The position numbers and the translations under genes were made by a program. A DNA stretch of 64,000 nucleotides. Origin: Coleofasciculus sp040219735. Its GTDB lineage: Bacteria; Cyanobacteriota; Cyanobacteriia; Cyanobacteriales; Coleofasciculaceae. Below, in pieces: positions 27,434-37,072 of this stretch (position 1 is the first letter of the stretch; the number at the start of each line of letters is the position of its first letter). Below the pieces are notes generated by a model. That model had not been told where the DNA came from. It saw nothing but the letters and a program-made list of their open reading frames with translations, and searched no databases. The stretch is from the NCBI GenBank assembly GCA_040219735.1, contig JAVJRX010000063.1; one strand, given 5' to 3'.

Positions 27434-28009
27434 TCACCAAAGAGAGCGTAAATCTAGGGTAAATCCTGGTAACACTTCTTCTCCAGAAAGAGTATCTGGA
27501 GCCTCTAAAATTTCAACATTTTGCTGGGGACGATAAATTTCTACTCGTCTGTGTTCCGGCGCAATTAACCAGCCCAGACGGACGCCATTTTCCCTATATT
27601 CCTTCATTTTATCCTGCGTCGATTTTAAAGTATCTGAAGGAGACATCAGTTCCACAACAAAATCGGGGCAAATTGGCGGAAACTTGGTGCGTTGTTCAGG
27701 AGATAAAGCATCCCACCGTTCCTGTCTCACCCAAGCCAGATCGGGAGAACGATTGGCACCATTGGGGAGTTTAAAGCAGGTAGAGGAGTCAAACCCAACC
27801 CCTAATCGAGTTTGGCGATTCCATATAGCTAAATCAGCACCAAACTCAAAATTTTGATTTCCGGTTTCTCCTCCGGTTGGGGGCATAATAATCAATTCTC
27901 CATGGGCATTGCGTTCAAATTTCAGATCAGGATTAGCCCGACACAATTGATAAAATTGGTCATCGGTAAGCTGAATAACTGGGTTAAAATCTATAGTATA
28001 AGCAGTCAT
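27434..28009 (-). CDS. Uma2 family (DUF820) endonuclease-like protein
   Basis: 191 residues. Motifs: LTDDQFYQLCRANPDLKFE and GELIIMPPTGGETG at the start, then NRSPDLAWV, CPDFVVELMSPSDTL, MKEYRENGVRLGWLIAPE and VEIYRPQQNVE; this is the most typical Uma2 arrangement in the window, with the D...E-x-M pair of the nuclease-like core. Start ATG 28009. Stands alone between repeat-rich gaps. Role unproven. Confidence 0.88.
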   Translation of the reverse strand: MTAYTIDFNPVIQLTDDQFYQLCRANPDLKFERNAHGELIIMPPTGGETGNQNFEFGADLAIWNRQTRLGVGFDSSTCFKLPNGANRSPDLAWVRQERWDALSPEQRTKFPPICPDFVVELMSPSDTLKSTQDKMKEYRENGVRLGWLIAPEHRRVEIYRPQQNVEILEAPDTLSGEEVLPGFTLDLRSLW

Positions 28010-28336
28010 TTTAGTTTTTTGAGTTTTATCGATTAACTCAACTGAATTTAATCTATTCCCATTGTAGGGGCACCATCCTTGCGCCCTCAGATGGTTGGTG
28101 TGCGCCCTACGATGGGTGTACCATCAACCCTGAGCAAAGGAACCTTGATCGCGCCTCAACCCTCAATACTATAAAGCCAAGGTATCAAATATTGAGATAA
28201 CCAATCAGAGCGGACGTTGTTGGTTCCGGTCGTGATATATCACACTAGAAGAAGAAAGTCAAGTTCACTGCTGTTTTACCCTGTCGTCCAGTTGCCATCA
28301 ATCCCATGCTGGACGAACCCCGAACCACGTTTGCCA
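28010..28336. other. Intergenic region before the WD40 gene
   Basis: Contains an imperfect palindrome at about 28067-28108 (GTAGGGGCACCATC ... GATGGTTGGTGTGCGCCCTAC) of the GTAGGGGC-repeat type. A possible upstream extension of the next frame to 28217 (start MLVPVVIYH) looks non-coding, being basic and low in typical protein composition. Confidence 0.45.
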
Positions 28337-31300
28337 ATGATTGAAACCAAACAACCGGAAAATGTTACCGACTATAACCAGAGTTCATTGAACGCCCTCG
28401 ATCGCGCGATCGCATTTTCTCAGGGAGAGTTCTCTCTCGTCTTGGTGCGCTGTAATTACAAGCTTTTACAGAAACGTATCTTACACCAACTGCACGAACG
28501 AGCTCAAGGTCGATACCAAATTCAGGAATTAGTTCTTCCCGAATCCGTCACCACCCTTTACACGACGATTCAAAATTATGTGGGGATGAATCAGCATGGC
28601 GCGTTTGGGAACAGGGTTGTAGGGGGGGGTTTTACCGATAACCTGTCGGAAACAACAGATAACTTAACTAAACCCGCCCCCATAGAGGAATCAGGAAGAC
28701 GGGAAGATAGTAGAGACGTTCCGGTGGAACTTAAAACTCCTCCCGCCTTAATCATCCTCGGACTCGAATCCGTCGAAGCGCTAAAGGACTTACTCACCTC
28801 CACCAATCAAGTGCGGGATGAATTTCGCAAACGCTTACCCTTCCCCTTAGTCTTGTGGGTGAATGACGAAGTATTGCACAAACTCGTCCGCTCTGCTCCC
28901 GATTTTAGCAGTTGGGCAGCAACTCCGATTAAGTTTGAAATTGCCACCGATGAACTACTCGATTTGCTGCAACACAAAGCAGACTCCCTCTTTAGAACCG
29001 TATTAAAAGGAACTCCAGGGCGATATGCCCCCTGGCGTATTTGTACCCACCATACCAATCTTAATTTAGCCACAGGATGCCGTTCCCGCGCCGAACTCGA
29101 TTGCGCTCTTCATGACTTACAACAGCGTCAAGAAACGATTACCCCGGAACTAGAAGCGAGTCTGCAATTTGTATTAGGTCAATATGATTATGCCAATGAT
29201 CATATTGATGCAGCGGTTATCCGTTACCAAAAAAGCCTGCGGTATTGGCGCATTACCAATAATTTAGAACGTCAAGGAGTCCTCCTATTTCATTTAGGCT
29301 TATGTTATTGCCGTAATGCTGACTTACATCGGGCGCAACGACACCGCAACTGGGAAGAAGCGTGGCCCTATCTTCAGCGAGCGGTTGAGGCGTTTGAGTG
29401 GGCGGGGCGTCAGGATTTGGTGGCGCAGTTTATTACCCAACAGGCGGAAGTGTTGCAACATTTAGAAGGATGGGACTCCCTCCAACAGGTAGCCAAACAG
29501 TGCTTACAGGTACACCAACGCTACGGTTCCCCTATCCAACTGGCGCAAGATTATGGCTTTTTAGCAGAAGTCGCCCTAGTCAAACGGCGGTGGAGAGATG
29601 CCAATCACTGGGCGCAGCAAGCTCTCTCTCAGTTAGCATCTATCCCCAATCAACCCCAAGATTATCAAGGCTTACATCCCTATTTATTAACCCAACTCTA
29701 TCAACTCATCCTGGTCAAATCCTATCATCAGTTGCATCAATCAACTGAAGCCACCCACCATCTGAACCGGGCAAGTCAAGATTTGCCGGATGCCATTGCC
29801 AAAAGTGATTATCACTACGAACCCCAGCGCTACTTATATCTTTTGGAAAGCTTGCGGCGGCTGTACTTTGAGCAACAGCGTTACTTAGAAGCCTTTGAGA
29901 TCAAGCAAGAACAAGGGGCGGTCGAACAACTCTATGGATTTCGTGCCTTCATTGGTGCGGCTCGTCTCCAGCCTCGACGAGCCGTAACTAATCCTACCTT
30001 AACCCCAGTTGAACAGCAAGAAATTGTTGCCCAAGAAATTGCCGCATCCGGACGTCAACAGGATGTGCAGCGTTTAATTGAACGTTTAAGCCGTGCGGAT
30101 TGCCAATTGACGGTGATTCATGGACCCTCTGGAGTCGGGAAGAGTTCCATCGTTTCCGCTGGCTTAGTACCCGCCCTCAAGTATAGAGCATTAGGCGATC
30201 GCTTAGTGTTACCTGTGGTACTGCAAGTTTATACTGATTGGATTAAGGAACTCAATAAAGGCTTGAGAACCGCCCTGTCTGGGTTAACCTCCGGTCAATC
30301 TGACCAATTTGCCGCCACACAAACCATTGATGACGATAGTTCCGATGAACTTATTCTCAACCAGTTGCAAGCACAGTTACACGATAACGCCGATCGTAAT
30401 ATCTTAACAGTATTAATCTTTGACCAATTTGAAGAGTTTTTTCTGGGACATGCCTCTACCCAGCAAACCCGCTTATTTTATCAGTTTTTTCAGACCTGTT
30501 TAGATCTGTCCTTTGTTAAAGTTATTGTTTCCATTCGGGAAGACTTTTTACACTACTTATTAGAATTTGAGAAACTTGATCTAGAAGTAATTGAAAATAA
30601 CATATTGGATCGAAAAAATCGCTACCCTTTGGGCAATTTTTCCCCTCCCGACGCCCGGGCTGTGATCCAAAGCCTAACCGAACGCGCTCATTTTTACTTA
30701 GAATCCACGTTAATTGATGAATTAGTCCGAGATTTAGCACGAGAACTGGGAGAAGTCCGTCCGATTGAATTGCAAGTCGTTGGGGCGCAGTTGCAAGCAG
30801 AAAATATAACCACCCTGGCGCAATATCGACAACGGGGTCCCGTGGAAAAGCTGGCGGAACGCTTCCTAGAAAAAGCCTTAAAAGACTGTGGTGTAGAAAA
30901 CGAACAGGCGGCTTGGCTAGTTTTGCAACTCCTCACCGATGAAAATAATAATCGTCCCTTAAAAACCCGTGCCGAATTAGTTATTGAATCGGATCTTGAT
31001 GTCCAGAAACTAGATTTAATCTTAGAAGTATTAGAAAAATCTGGCTTAGTTTTCCTACTCCCCGAAATTCCTAGCCATCGCTATCAACTGGTTCATGATT
31101 ACCTGGTAGAATTTATTCGCCAGAATGAACAAAATACTCTGCGGAAAGAACTTGAAGAACTGCGTCAAAAAGATAAGGATAGTCAAAATAAAATCCAACA
31201 ACTGATTCGGGAAAAAACCCTGCGGTCTAAATTATCAGCGGCGACGAAAAAACATACTGCTGCTGTGGAAAAACAACACCAAGCTGAGGAGAAATTAAAT

Positions 31301-33430
31301 CAAGTTCTACGACGCCGTTTGCAAGAAGCCCAGATTGTTGGCGTGACATTAGCTACACTGGCGGTGATTGCGGTAGGACTGGTATGGCGAGCGGTATTTA
31401 GTGAAACCAACGCCCAATTAATTGCCTTGAATGCTTCAGCAGAAGCCTTAGTCGCATCAAACCGCAAATTTGACGCCCTACTAAAAAGTTTATCAGCCGC
31501 CAAAGAATTAAAACAAGCCCTGGGGGTGACACAGGAAACCAGGATGCGGGTGATTTCTACATTGCAACAGGTGGTGTATGGGGTGAGAGAACGCAACCGT
31601 TTAACTGAACATAGTGATTGGGTGAGTAGCGTTAGTTTTAGTCCCGATGGTGAGTTGATTGCTTCAGCGTCTAAAGATAAAACGATTAAACTGTGGAGTC
31701 AGCAGGGGAAATTGCTGCAAGATTTGCTGGGACATGAAGAGGGGGTGTATTCGGTTCGCTTCAGTCCCCAGGGTCAAATCTTAGCTTCTGCTAGTGAGGA
31801 TAATACAATTAAACTCTGGAGTCGAGAGGGTACATTATTAAGAACCTTAACCGGACATCGCGATCGCGTCCACAGTATCAGCTTTAGTCCCGATGGTCAA
31901 CGGATTGTCTCGGCGAGTGAGGATAATACAATTAAACTTTGGCATATCAACGGGACACTGCTGAGGACTCTTTCCGGTCATAATCATTGGGTTTTAGATG
32001 TAAGTTTTTCTCCCAATGGTCAGTTGATTGCTTCCGCCAGTCGTGATAGAACGATTAAACTGTGGCAATCTGATGGTACGTTACTCAAAACCTTAACCGC
32101 CCACAATCAACCCGTACTCGACATCAGTTTTAGTCCCGATGGTGAATATCTCCTATCTGCTAGTGCAGATAAAACCATCAAACTATGGCGAACCGATGGT
32201 AAATTACTCAACACTCTATCCGGACATCAAGAGGCTGTAATTACAGTCGCCTATAGTCCAGATGGTCAGATAATAGCCTCTGGAAGTGAGGATAACACCA
32301 TTAAACTCTGGCGTCCCGATGGCACATTAATTGACACATTGCAGGGACATGGTAAGGCGATTCTCGGATTAGGATTCAGTCCCAGTGGCAAAATATTGGC
32401 GTCTGCTAGTGCCGATAATACCATCAAACTTTGGCAAGTGGAGGGGGGAATGTTGCAACCAATTCCTGGACATAGCCAACCCATCAGCAGTGTCAGTTTT
32501 TCCCCGAATGGTCAGAGAATTGCTACAGCTAGCTGGGATAATACTGTGAAACTCTGGACTCGCCAGGGCAAATTATTAAAAACAATTGCGGCACATCAAA
32601 AGCCGGTCAATAGTGTCAGTTTTTCTAACAATGGTAAAACCCTAGCAACAGGGAGTGATGATACCACGATTAAACTCTGGAATCAAGATGGAACCTGGCA
32701 AAAAACCTTGTCAGGACATAAAGATGGGGTAACCAGTGTTAATTTTAGTCCCGATGGTCAACAACTTGCCTCAAGTAGCACGGATCAAACGGTCAAATTG
32801 TGGCAAATGGATGGCAGATTGGATAAAACTTTAATCGGTCATCAGGGGACAGTGTGGGGGGTAACATTTAGTCCGGACGGGTCTTTAATTGCATCAGCCT
32901 CTGAAGATAAAACGGTGAAACTTTGGAGTCGTAACGGCAGGTTGATCAAAACATTGAGGGGGCATAGGGATGCCGTGAATTGGGTAACGTTTAGTCCCGA
33001 TGGGGAGTTTATTGCTTCAGCAAGTAGTGATAGAACGGTGAATTTATGGAATCGAGAGGGTGAATTGGTGCATTCTTTGAAGGGACATAATGGATTAGTT
33101 AATTGGGTAACATTTAGTCCCGATGGGGAGTTTATTGCCTCGGCGAGTGATGACAAAACGGTGAATCTGTGGAGTCGGCACACGGGTCATTTAATTAATT
33201 CCTTTGTCGGTCATAAAGATGCCGTGTTTGGCGTGAGTCTCAGTCCTGATGGTAAGATTTTGGCATCAGCGTCTCAAGACACGACGGTTATTCTGTGGAA
33301 TTTGGATTTAGCGGATTTAGTTGGACGCAGTTGTTCTTGGTTAGAGGATTATTTACAAAATAATTCAGAGTCGCCAAGGATTAATGATGCCAATCCCCAG
33401 GATTTTCGGGCGTTGTGTGCGAGGAGATAG
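28337..33430 (+). CDS. nSTAND ATPase with TPR region, membrane segment and 14 WD40 repeats
   Basis: 1697 residues from ATG 28337 (MIETKQPENV). Order: a degenerate P-loop-like N-terminal domain (LVLVRCNYKLLQKRIL, LIILGLES, FPLVLWVNDE); a TPR-like helical region (~250-570); an nSTAND1 ATPase with Walker A GPSGVGKSS at about residue 596 and Walker B-like TVLIFDQFEEFF; a charged coiled coil; one membrane helix (GVTLATLAVIAVGLVW, ~1005); then 14 WD40 repeats from ~1091 to ~1660, each about 41 residues of the form GH..V..VSFSPDG..IASAS.D.TIKLW. Fourteen blades would form two seven-blade propellers. Members of this group act as signal-dependent scaffolds; some STAND proteins act in conflict or cell death, but no effector domain is seen. 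Confidence 0.88.
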   Translation: MIETKQPENVTDYNQSSLNALDRAIAFSQGEFSLVLVRCNYKLLQKRILHQLHERAQGRYQIQELVLPESVTTLYTTIQNYVGMNQHGAFGNRVVGGGFTDNLSETTDNLTKPAPIEESGRREDSRDVPVELKTPPALIILGLESVEALKDLLTSTNQVRDEFRKRLPFPLVLWVNDEVLHKLVRSAPDFSSWAATPIKFEIATDELLDLLQHKADSLFRTVLKGTPGRYAPWRICTHHTNLNLATGCRSRAELDCALHDLQQRQETITPELEASLQFVLGQYDYANDHIDAAVIRYQKSLRYWRITNNLERQGVLLFHLGLCYCRNADLHRAQRHRNWEEAWPYLQRAVEAFEWAGRQDLVAQFITQQAEVLQHLEGWDSLQQVAKQCLQVHQRYGSPIQLAQDYGFLAEVALVKRRWRDANHWAQQALSQLASIPNQPQDYQGLHPYLLTQLYQLILVKSYHQLHQSTEATHHLNRASQDLPDAIAKSDYHYEPQRYLYLLESLRRLYFEQQRYLEAFEIKQEQGAVEQLYGFRAFIGAARLQPRRAVTNPTLTPVEQQEIVAQEIAASGRQQDVQRLIERLSRADCQLTVIHGPSGVGKSSIVSAGLVPALKYRALGDRLVLPVVLQVYTDWIKELNKGLRTALSGLTSGQSDQFAATQTIDDDSSDELILNQLQAQLHDNADRNILTVLIFDQFEEFFLGHASTQQTRLFYQFFQTCLDLSFVKVIVSIREDFLHYLLEFEKLDLEVIENNILDRKNRYPLGNFSPPDARAVIQSLTERAHFYLESTLIDELVRDLARELGEVRPIELQVVGAQLQAENITTLAQYRQRGPVEKLAERFLEKALKDCGVENEQAAWLVLQLLTDENNNRPLKTRAELVIESDLDVQKLDLILEVLEKSGLVFLLPEIPSHRYQLVHDYLVEFIRQNEQNTLRKELEELRQKDKDSQNKIQQLIREKTLRSKLSAATKKHTAAVEKQHQAEEKLNQVLRRRLQEAQIVGVTLATLAVIAVGLVWRAVFSETNAQLIALNASAEALVASNRKFDALLKSLSAAKELKQALGVTQETRMRVISTLQQVVYGVRERNRLTEHSDWVSSVSFSPDGELIASASKDKTIKLWSQQGKLLQDLLGHEEGVYSVRFSPQGQILASASEDNTIKLWSREGTLLRTLTGHRDRVHSISFSPDGQRIVSASEDNTIKLWHINGTLLRTLSGHNHWVLDVSFSPNGQLIASASRDRTIKLWQSDGTLLKTLTAHNQPVLDISFSPDGEYLLSASADKTIKLWRTDGKLLNTLSGHQEAVITVAYSPDGQIIASGSEDNTIKLWRPDGTLIDTLQGHGKAILGLGFSPSGKILASASADNTIKLWQVEGGMLQPIPGHSQPISSVSFSPNGQRIATASWDNTVKLWTRQGKLLKTIAAHQKPVNSVSFSNNGKTLATGSDDTTIKLWNQDGTWQKTLSGHKDGVTSVNFSPDGQQLASSSTDQTVKLWQMDGRLDKTLIGHQGTVWGVTFSPDGSLIASASEDKTVKLWSRNGRLIKTLRGHRDAVNWVTFSPDGEFIASASSDRTVNLWNREGELVHSLKGHNGLVNWVTFSPDGEFIASASDDKTVNLWSRHTGHLINSFVGHKDAVFGVSLSPDGKILASASQDTTVILWNLDLADLVGRSCSWLEDYLQNNSESPRINDANPQDFRALCARR

Positions 33431-33536
33431 GGAACGGGAGCATCCCATTTTGGATTAAGAGATACTCCCACAGGAAACAGGCAATTTTTTGTTCCTAAAT
33501 AATCCAGGTAATATCGTGTCCGGTTGTATGGAAATT

Positions 33537-33603
33537 GTTTGTAGTAGGCACTTAAGTGCCTTAAAATGGCTTATTTTCAAGCACTAAAGTGCTGACTACA
33601 AAC
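33537..33603. repeat. 67-bp palindromic element with GTTTGTAGT ends
   Basis: Ends GTTTGTAGT and ACTACAAAC are exact inverted repeats; inside are two nested hairpins, GGCACTTAAGTGCC and GCACTAAAGTGC. It lies between the convergent WD40 and PEP-CTERM genes and may stop transcription from both sides. The fold and the terminal repeats suggest a dispersed palindromic element. Confidence 0.55.
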
Positions 33604-33645
33604 AGGCTCATACAAGTCTGTTCAAACTGACATGATATAATAAGC

Positions 33646-34494
33646 TTATGATTTTTGCTTCTGTCGGCGCTTGAGGGTTGAAGCGGTGCCGACAACACCA
33701 ACGGCTAATAAACTGAGTATTGAAGTGGGTTCGGGAACAGAAGTTGAGGGTTCTGTTGAGGGACCTGTTGATGGTAATGATGCAGCACCAAAGATTTGAC
33801 CACTACTACCTGTAACATTCTGATTAAATGTGCCGGCTCCTGTGTTGGTATTAATAGTAATCTGTTGTCGATTAGCGGTATAACCAAACAGGGTGCCATC
33901 CTCAAAGAACAAGCCAAAAACATCCACGAAGCCAATATTACCAATCTGGGTAGCTGTACCATCTAGAGCAATAGAGAATAAGGTATCTGTGCTACTACTT
34001 CTAGATGTGGCTAAAAACTGATTGTTGTCAGGATTAAATACAAGATCACCACTGCTACTAAATCCAGAAATGCGAGCCACTAATGATGTATTTCCACTGG
34101 ACGTATCAACGGTATAAAAATTACCTGAAGTGCCAGCAGCGTAAAGCTGATTATTCGTTGAAAAGCCTAAAGCATTGATATCATTTACACCAAGTCCACC
34201 AATCAGCGATGATACTCCTTGACTTTGATTAATACTATATAATTGACTGAACGTCACCCCAAATAAATCGCCATCCGTCGATAAGGCTAAATCAGTAAAG
34301 CTTGGATCACTATTAATAAACGGTGTAAAATTTCCTGTAGCTGTGTCAATCGTTCCAACTTGTCCATTGCTAGTCGAAAGAATAGATGTCGCTTGTGCTA
34401 CTCCTCCAGAAATTAAAGCCAAGGATACGGCTCCAGCAGTAGCTACCGATAATTTGCTCACCAGGTGAGAAATACCCATGAAGTTGAGCCTCAT
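33646..34494 (-). CDS. Secreted PEP-CTERM sorting-domain protein
   Basis: 282 residues. A signal peptide (VATAGAVSLALISGGVAQA, cleavage near ATS) leads to a beta-rich domain of repeated short units (GTIDTATGNFTP, LYSINQSQG, FYTVDTSSGNTS), likely a propeller. After a Thr/Ser/Pro-rich linker (STGPSTEPSTSVPEP) comes the PEP-CTERM tag: VPEPTS, a hydrophobic stretch and the basic tail KRRQKQK. Such tags direct processing by exosortase and are typical of exopolysaccharide-associated surface proteins. An alternative start is five residues in (MGISHL). Confidence 0.88.
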   Translation of the reverse strand: MRLNFMGISHLVSKLSVATAGAVSLALISGGVAQATSILSTSNGQVGTIDTATGNFTPFINSDPSFTDLALSTDGDLFGVTFSQLYSINQSQGVSSLIGGLGVNDINALGFSTNNQLYAAGTSGNFYTVDTSSGNTSLVARISGFSSSGDLVFNPDNNQFLATSRSSSTDTLFSIALDGTATQIGNIGFVDVFGLFFEDGTLFGYTANRQQITINTNTGAGTFNQNVTGSSGQIFGAASLPSTGPSTEPSTSVPEPTSILSLLAVGVVGTASTLKRRQKQKS

Positions 34495-34788
34495 TATGAA
34501 AAAACTTTACTATTAGTATAGGTTCAACCTATTATATTTTCTATAGATAGCTGGAAACTTTACAGAATCTTTAAGTTAAAAAACAGATAAATTTAGGCAA
34601 TATATTTGTCAGATTCCTTTTGGGTGAATACTTTCAGGTATTTTTCTGGATCTTGACAATCCAGTCTCTGATGATTAGATATCCGATGTAGTAAAATGGA
34701 GCCTGTAGAGACGTTGCCTGCAATGTTTCTACAGTCCTTAATTTTCCCAATTCTCAATCCCTAATCCAAAAGCTTAGCCTGACAATAC
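34495..34788. other. AT-rich gap with imperfect 32-bp palindrome
   Basis: Upstream region of the PEP-CTERM gene. At 34703-34734, CTGTAGAGACGTTGCC pairs with TGCAATGTTTCTACAG with two or three mismatches, a relative of the perfect palindrome at 6127-6154. No gene seen. Confidence 0.5.
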
Positions 34789-35907
34789 TTATTCAGCAAG
34801 CCCTAAATAACGTTTAACAATTGCCAAAATCCGTTGAGCGGCGTAACCATCACCAAAGGGATTAACGGCGGTAGCCATAACCTGATACGCCATCGAATTC
34901 CGGAGTAATTCACTGGCTACGGCGACAATGTGGCTGGGGTTGGTTCCCACCAGTTTCGCTGTCCCTGCTGTAATGGCTTCTGGACGTTCAGTGGTTTCGC
35001 GCAAAACTAATATAGGTTTACCTAAACTCGGCGCTTCTTCCTGCAATCCACCCGAATCCGTCAGCAACAAATAACAGCGTGCGATCGCGCCCACTAATTT
35101 GCCATAATCTAAGGGTTCACTCAAAAAGACTCGCGGATGATTGCCTAATATTTGTTTCAGGGGTTCTCTGACGGTAGGATTGCGATGGAGGGGTAAGAGT
35201 AAAGCCGTATCCGTAAACATATCCAAAAGTTGGACAAAGGCTTGGGCAATATGTTCTAAAGGTTGACCCCAGTTTTCCCGACGGTGAACCGTAGCTAATA
35301 AGACGCGATACTTGTTCCAATCTAATCCCGGAACCGGACATTGGGGTTCCTCCTTGGCTACTGTCAGTAAAGCATCAATCACCGTATTCCCCGTCTGGTG
35401 AATCTCGCCCACAATCCCCGATGTCTTCAGATTCTCCACCGACTTAGCTGTTGGTGCAAAATTCAGTTGGGCTAACTGAGAAATCAACCGCCGATTGGCT
35501 TCTTCGGGATAAGGATTAAACAAATCATCCGTTCGTAACCCGGCTTCTACATGACCCACAGGAATTTTTTGATAAAATGCTGCTAAAGTAGCAGCAAATG
35601 CTGTCGTCGTATCTCCTTGTACGATAACCAACTGCGGGTTAATCTCGGTAAATAACTCCTCCAATCCCCGCAAACTTCGACAGGTAATATCTGTCAGCGT
35701 TTGCTTGACTTGCATGATTTCTAAATTGCGATCAGCTTTTAGTTTAAATAGCTGCATCACCTGATCCACCATTTCCCGATGCTGACCCGTTAAGATGACC
35801 TGAGTCTTGAACAGATCACAAGCTTGAAACTGTTGGATAACCGGGGCTAGTTTAATCGCCTCTGGGCGGGTGCCTAACGTAATACAGATTGTCGGTTTAT
35901 AAGTCAT
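34789..35907 (-). CDS. wecB: Non-hydrolysing UDP-N-acetylglucosamine 2-epimerase
   Basis: Interconverts UDP-GlcNAc and UDP-ManNAc for surface polysaccharide synthesis. 372 residues, normal length. Motifs of the GT-B epimerase fold: ICITLGTRPEAIKLAPVI, TGQHREMVDQ, VQGDTTTAFAATLAAFYQ, VGHVEAGLRT, PEEANRRLISQLA, TVHRRENWG and LTDSGGLQEEAPSLGKPILV. The last residues YLGLAE and the stop codon fall within a motif (TAGGGCTTGCTGAATAAGT) that also occurs outside genes at 37850 and, with changes, at 45492, so the C-terminus may have been supplied by a mobile-element end. Confidence 0.95.
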   Translation of the reverse strand: MTYKPTICITLGTRPEAIKLAPVIQQFQACDLFKTQVILTGQHREMVDQVMQLFKLKADRNLEIMQVKQTLTDITCRSLRGLEELFTEINPQLVIVQGDTTTAFAATLAAFYQKIPVGHVEAGLRTDDLFNPYPEEANRRLISQLAQLNFAPTAKSVENLKTSGIVGEIHQTGNTVIDALLTVAKEEPQCPVPGLDWNKYRVLLATVHRRENWGQPLEHIAQAFVQLLDMFTDTALLLPLHRNPTVREPLKQILGNHPRVFLSEPLDYGKLVGAIARCYLLLTDSGGLQEEAPSLGKPILVLRETTERPEAITAGTAKLVGTNPSHIVAVASELLRNSMAYQVMATAVNPFGDGYAAQRILAIVKRYLGLAE

Positions 35908-35945
35908 TTTTCATTCGTCATTTTTCATTTGTCATTCGTCTTTAA
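35908..35945. repeat. Short tandem repeat CATTYGTCATTTTT
   Basis: Three or four imperfect copies of (T)CATTCGTCATTT between the divergent wecB and hydrolase genes. The same repeat type occurs at 54391-54440, 7845-7875 and (inverse sense) 1365-1399. An in-frame TTG at 35929 within it is not a likely start for the hydrolase. Confidence 0.55.
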
Positions 35946-35979
35946 TCATCAGTCCATTCAATTTGATAGCGAATTAATT

Positions 35980-36915
35980 ATGCCGCTGAATTCCCAAACC
36001 AGGATACTATTAAACCAAATCAAAGAATTAGGACTACCTCCTCTCAATGAACTGAACCCCGTACAGGCGAGAGAACAAGCAGCGATGGGAGATCAGTTCT
36101 CCCCTAAACCTGAACCTGTCGCCTCGGTGAAAAATTGTATCATTCCTAGTTCTGAGATAGACATTCCTATCCGTATTTATACACCAGCCGGAAACCCACC
36201 CTTTCCTATTGTGGTATTTTTCCACGGTGGCGGTTGGGTTGTCGGAAACTTAGAGGCGGCGGATAGTATTTGTCGCACGTTAGCCAATCAAGTCGGTTGT
36301 ATTGTCGTTTCTGTGGATTACCGTCTCGCACCCGAACATAAATTTCCCGCCGCCGTAGAGGATGCGTATACCGCCACAGAATGGGTGGCTAAAAATGCGG
36401 CGTCATTTCAAGGTGATCCGGAACGTATTGCGGTTGGCGGAGATAGCGCTGGAGGAAACTTAGCCGCCGTTGTCGCCTTAATGTCACGCGATCGCAACTT
36501 TCCCTCCCTAGTCTATCAACTGTTATTCTATCCAGTAACCCAGTATGGCTTTGATACCGACTCCCATCGGTACTATGGTAAAGATTACCTATTAACCACA
36601 GAGTTATTAGTGTGGTTTTGGCATCACTATCTTTCATCAGCCGCCGACGGACAAAATCCCCATGCTTCACCACTCCTGGCAGACAATTTGAGTAACTTAC
36701 CCCCAGCGCTGATTATCACCGCCGAATATGATCCTCTGCGAGATGAAGCAGAAGCTTATGGCAATCGCTTGCAAGACGCCGGAGTATCTGTAAAAATGAC
36801 TCGCTATGATGGCACAATTCACGGCTTTGTGGGCATGGCAAAGGTTCTGGATCAAGGTCAAGAGGCGCTAGCTGAAGCCGCCGCCGCACTCAAGCATCGG
36901 TTCGCCATTGCTTAG
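35980..36915 (+). CDS. Alpha/beta hydrolase, hormone-sensitive-lipase family
   Basis: 311 residues from ATG 35980 (MPLNSQTRILL). Carries the HSL oxyanion motif FFHGGGWVVG, the nucleophile serine in VGGDSAGGNLA, the acid in ITAEYDPLRDEA and the histidine in TIHGFVGM, giving a complete Ser-Asp-His triad. No signal peptide, so probably a cytoplasmic carboxylesterase or lipase on small acyl esters; substrate unknown. Divergent from wecB. Confidence 0.9.
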   Translation: MPLNSQTRILLNQIKELGLPPLNELNPVQAREQAAMGDQFSPKPEPVASVKNCIIPSSEIDIPIRIYTPAGNPPFPIVVFFHGGGWVVGNLEAADSICRTLANQVGCIVVSVDYRLAPEHKFPAAVEDAYTATEWVAKNAASFQGDPERIAVGGDSAGGNLAAVVALMSRDRNFPSLVYQLLFYPVTQYGFDTDSHRYYGKDYLLTTELLVWFWHHYLSSAADGQNPHASPLLADNLSNLPPALIITAEYDPLRDEAEAYGNRLQDAGVSVKMTRYDGTIHGFVGMAKVLDQGQEALAEAAAALKHRFAIA

Positions 36916-37072
36916 TTCCCCAATTTTTGTCAGGCTTTTCTAATTCAACTAATTTATATTTATTCCCACGATATTTAATAATTACGTCCGACTCCTTAGG
37001 TCGAGATGCTTCACTCCGCTGTCGCTCTGTTCAGCATGACATTTCGCCACGATACTTGACGCTTTTACATTT

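Noticed and set aside
28217..28336. 40-residue extension of the STAND protein
   Set aside because: Basic, low-complexity residues with no match to the family; the start at MIETK fits better.
28337..33430. Calling the STAND-WD40 protein an Avs-type antiphage protein
   Set aside because: No effector domain, no Avs-like sensor repeats and no neighbouring defence genes; WD40-STAND proteins are common in cyanobacteria for other roles.
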